Source: Blepharisma stoltei
Lineage: Eukaryota > Ciliophora > Heterotrichea > Heterotrichida > Blepharismidae
Length of the DNA stretch: 64,000 nucleotides
Assembly: GCA_914767885.1 (NCBI GenBank)
Contig: CAJZBQ010000044.1
Span: 372,001 to 436,000 of the forward strand
Direction: 5' to 3'
In this document: positions 62,130-64,000 of the stretch, piece by piece
Position numbering within the stretch: the first letter of the stretch is position 1
How the letters are laid out: every line of letters begins with the position of its first letter
Notes under the pieces: model-generated
What the model was told of the DNA's origin: nothing
Database searches by the model: none
Seen by the model: only the letters and a program-made list of their open reading frames with translations
Program-made: the position numbers and the translations under genes

Positions 62130-62894
62130 ATGCTGATTAAACAATTTATTCCAAAGCTTGCAACATCAAATTTCTTTCGAAGGTTTAGTACAATTAATGC
62201 ATCAAAAGATCATTACAAAGCTCTTGGACTTTCAGAGAAATCAACAGAGTCAGAAATACGTCAAGCTTATTTAAATCTAGTTAAAAAGCATCATCCTGAT
62301 TGCCCTACAGGTAGCACAGAAAGATTCAAAGAAATTAATGAAGCCTATGAAATCCTCAGTGACAAAACTCTCCGTTCTCAATATGACACTTTGAAAAACT
62401 TTAAAAATCCGACTAATTCTTCTTACACTTATCAAGATTATCAAAATAAAAATGATCGTGCATATAAATATTGAAAAGAGCAAGAGAAAAAAAATTTATA
62501 TGAAGAGTGGGTAAAATATAATGAAAATAGAGCAAAGGCTAGAGAGTATTATAAACAAAGAAACCAAGAAAGGCCAAGAGGTTCATGAAGAAGAAAAACT
62601 GAGGACTTTTGGGAATCGGAATATGAAAGAGAAAAAAACTACAATGAGAATCTCAATGATAAAGAAGATGATCGGCCTCATATGCTACTGATTGATAGCC
62701 TGGCCGTGATCTATTTTTTTGCATTTTTTGGGCTGTTTTTCTATGCAATTTATATAGTTAGACAGAAGCGCAATGAGCGCGACAGAGAAGCTCGAGAATT
62801 ATACATCAATGAAATACAAAAATATCGTCAAGAAATAGAGATACTCAAAGAATACGAGCGAACCAGATATTTCCCAGCCAAGCCTGGCTCTTAA
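62130..62894 (+). CDS. Type III DnaJ (J-domain) protein, probably mitochondrial, with C-terminal membrane helix
   Basis: ATG 62130; 254 aa. The N-terminus MLIKQFIPKLATSNFFRRFS is basic and amphipathic, like a mitochondrial presequence. The J-domain follows directly: HYKALGLSEKSTESEIRQAY, KKHHPDCP (HPD present), EINEAYEILSDKTLRSQYD. A charged, Trp/Tyr-rich linker with UGA=Trp codons leads to one transmembrane helix (SLAVIYFFAFFGLFFYAIYI) and a charged tail. It would stimulate an Hsp70 at an organelle membrane. No G/F or Cys-rich region. Confidence 0.88.
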
Positions 62895-62915
62895 CTAAAA
62901 ATTTATAATTTTTAA

Positions 62916-63320
62916 ATGGATAAAAACTCAGAAGACCTGGATATAAGTGACAGAGAACTCTTAGAAGAAGATGATGACGCAAATCTTGACGAAGAACAAA
63001 TCAGACTGCAATCAATTTTAGAAAGAGCTACAGAAGAGCAAAGGGACAGATATGAAGTCATGCACGAGACTTATTTATGAAGTCCTACGATAAGTGCTTC
63101 GAATGAAAAGCTAGAAAGAATTGTCGCTGGGATTATTGGGGGGACTCCACAAAAAGATATTTTATCAGCTGTAGCGGCGGCTGCAAAAATTTATGTAGGA
63201 GAGTTGGTGGAAGAAGCGCTAGAAGTAGCCAAAATTAATGGAGATGTAGGCTGCTTGGCAACTAATCACGTTCAAGAGGCGAGGAGAAGACTGAAAAAGA
63301 TATCGAAAAGAATTTTGTAA
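62916..63320 (+). CDS. TAF11: TAF11, TFIID subunit
   Basis: ATG 62916; 134 aa. An acidic N-terminus (LLEEDDDANLDEEQ) is followed by the histone-fold region of TAFII28: RYEVMHETYLW, NEKLERIVAGIIGG, AVAAAAKIYVGELVEEALEV and NHVQEARRRLKK. TAF11 pairs with TAF13 and contacts TBP in TFIID. The gene follows the J-protein by 21 bp, on the same strand; Trp in TYLWSP is UGA. It is missed by a standard-code translation. Confidence 0.93.
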
Positions 63321-63453
63321 TGATACCACACATAAGATAAATAAATTTATATGGAAACGAGCAAATTTAAGATTTCTATGGTTAGGCAGTTGGATAAGAA
63401 TTTATTATTGGATTAAATGAATGATAGATAAAATTATTTAACTTATTAACAAG

Positions 63454-64000
63454 TTAGATTCTTACGACTTCCATAAGAAATGTAAATAATCCAATTCCCA
63501 ACAAATAAGAAAAATACTTTTTGTATTTATGAGCAGGGTTGGAAAACTCGTCAACTATTATATCAGAGCACGATATATAGAGAAAAGTTCCAGTGCATAA
63601 CCCTAGAAATACTGCATCTAATAATGGCAGCTCCATGCTTGACATTCCTATTCCTGCTGCAATTCCAATAGGTTCTGATACCACAAATGAAATCATTAGT
63701 GGCAAACTTTGCGCTTTTGGAAGATCTTTTATGTTAATACCTAACGCAAAAGCTGCGAAAAAATGATGCAGCAATACTGCTAACGCGATATTGAAAAAAT
63801 GTGCTTCTGTCTTTTGCAATCCAATTGCAATGCCTTCTAATAAATTATGCATCGTTAGTGCTGCTGCCATAACTAGTCCTGATATTAAATCTTGTGAAAA
63901 AATATTTTCAGCGTCTATTTCGTCTTTCTCTAGTAATGGAGAAAAACAATTTTTTAAAAATTCTTGTGAAATTGAATCTGTGTATGAGGTTTTTCTGCTT
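63454..64000 (-). CDS. ZIP (SLC39) metal transporter, C-terminal part
   Basis: The frame is open to the right edge, so the N-terminus lies outside; at least 181 residues are visible. From about residue 45 there are five transmembrane segments: MHNLLEGIAIGL (TM IV, with the HNxxEG metal motif), NIALAVLLHHFFAAFALGI (TM V, paired His), LMISFVVSEPIGIAAGIGM, LLDAVFLGLCTGTFLYISCS and YLLGIGLFTFLMEVV. ZIPs move Zn2+ or Fe2+ into the cytosol. The ATG at 63870 is internal; the frame continues upstream with a hydrophilic loop. Confidence 0.9.
   Translation of the reverse strand, partial: SRKTSYTDSISQEFLKNCFSPLLEKDEIDAENIFSQDLISGLVMAAALTMHNLLEGIAIGLQKTEAHFFNIALAVLLHHFFAAFALGINIKDLPKAQSLPLMISFVVSEPIGIAAGIGMSSMELPLLDAVFLGLCTGTFLYISCSDIIVDEFSNPAHKYKKYFSYLLGIGLFTFLMEVVRI

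Overview
The window reads as germline (micronuclear) DNA of a heterotrich ciliate, most probably Blepharisma. Three things in the sequence support this. (1) UGA is read as tryptophan in almost every gene, for example in the CDPK, piggyBac, PIWI and WDR24 genes, while UAA and UAG end genes. (2) Eight introns are exactly 15 nt long, start with GT, end with AG and each removes an in-frame UAA or UAG. (3) Many conserved genes are cut by foreign DNA whose precise removal, usually from TA to TA, restores both frame and family alignment. Published work on Blepharisma describes UGA=Trp, 15-nt introns and a MITE-rich germline cleaned by genome editing. The species name is inference.

Layout, left to right. 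0-11 kb: a partial minus-strand gene; an apparently intact piggyBac transposase; CDC48/p97 cut by two insertions; a run of minus-strand genes (secreted Cys-rich protein, SPF30-like Tudor protein, duplicated multi-pass membrane protein). 11-20 kb: a Kelch protein with three insertions, an 831-aa helical/TPR-like protein with three insertions and two introns, a type I membrane protein and CHMP1. 20-30 kb: a GPCR-PIP kinase fusion, a CDPK with two MITEs, a gene-poor stretch with a composite element, and adenylate kinase. 30-42 kb: WDR24, an importin-alpha-like protein, a NUP42-like FG protein, and a DUSP-USP deubiquitinase whose 5' end is split by a 2.8-kb foldback element; then a tail-anchored TPR protein. 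43-54 kb: an ACSF2-like acyl-CoA synthetase, a PIWI protein with three insertions, CDC50, a secreted protein and an intron-rich mevalonate kinase. 54-64 kb: a PKG-like kinase with an altered DFG motif, a prenylation-motif kinesin-3 with five insertions, a J-protein, TAF11 and a ZIP transporter running off the right edge.

The insertions fall into classes: a TTA-bounded MITE family with C-rich ends (nine copies); a TTA-bounded family with internal tandem repeats (two copies); other inverted-repeat MITEs; short unique TA-bounded segments of 82-142 bp; and SINE-like retroposons of about 220-660 bp flanked by 8-16 bp direct repeats. Ten of the retroposons share an AAAATGGC-like motif at one end. 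At three insertions (9691, 37081, 47991) the flanking repeat holds no TA, and TA-to-TA removal does not give the expected protein. Exon sums quoted in the entries are multiples of three after the stated removals, which is the main check on coordinates. The genes are mostly unrelated housekeeping genes; two, the PIWI gene and the piggyBac gene, belong to families known to drive DNA elimination in ciliates.
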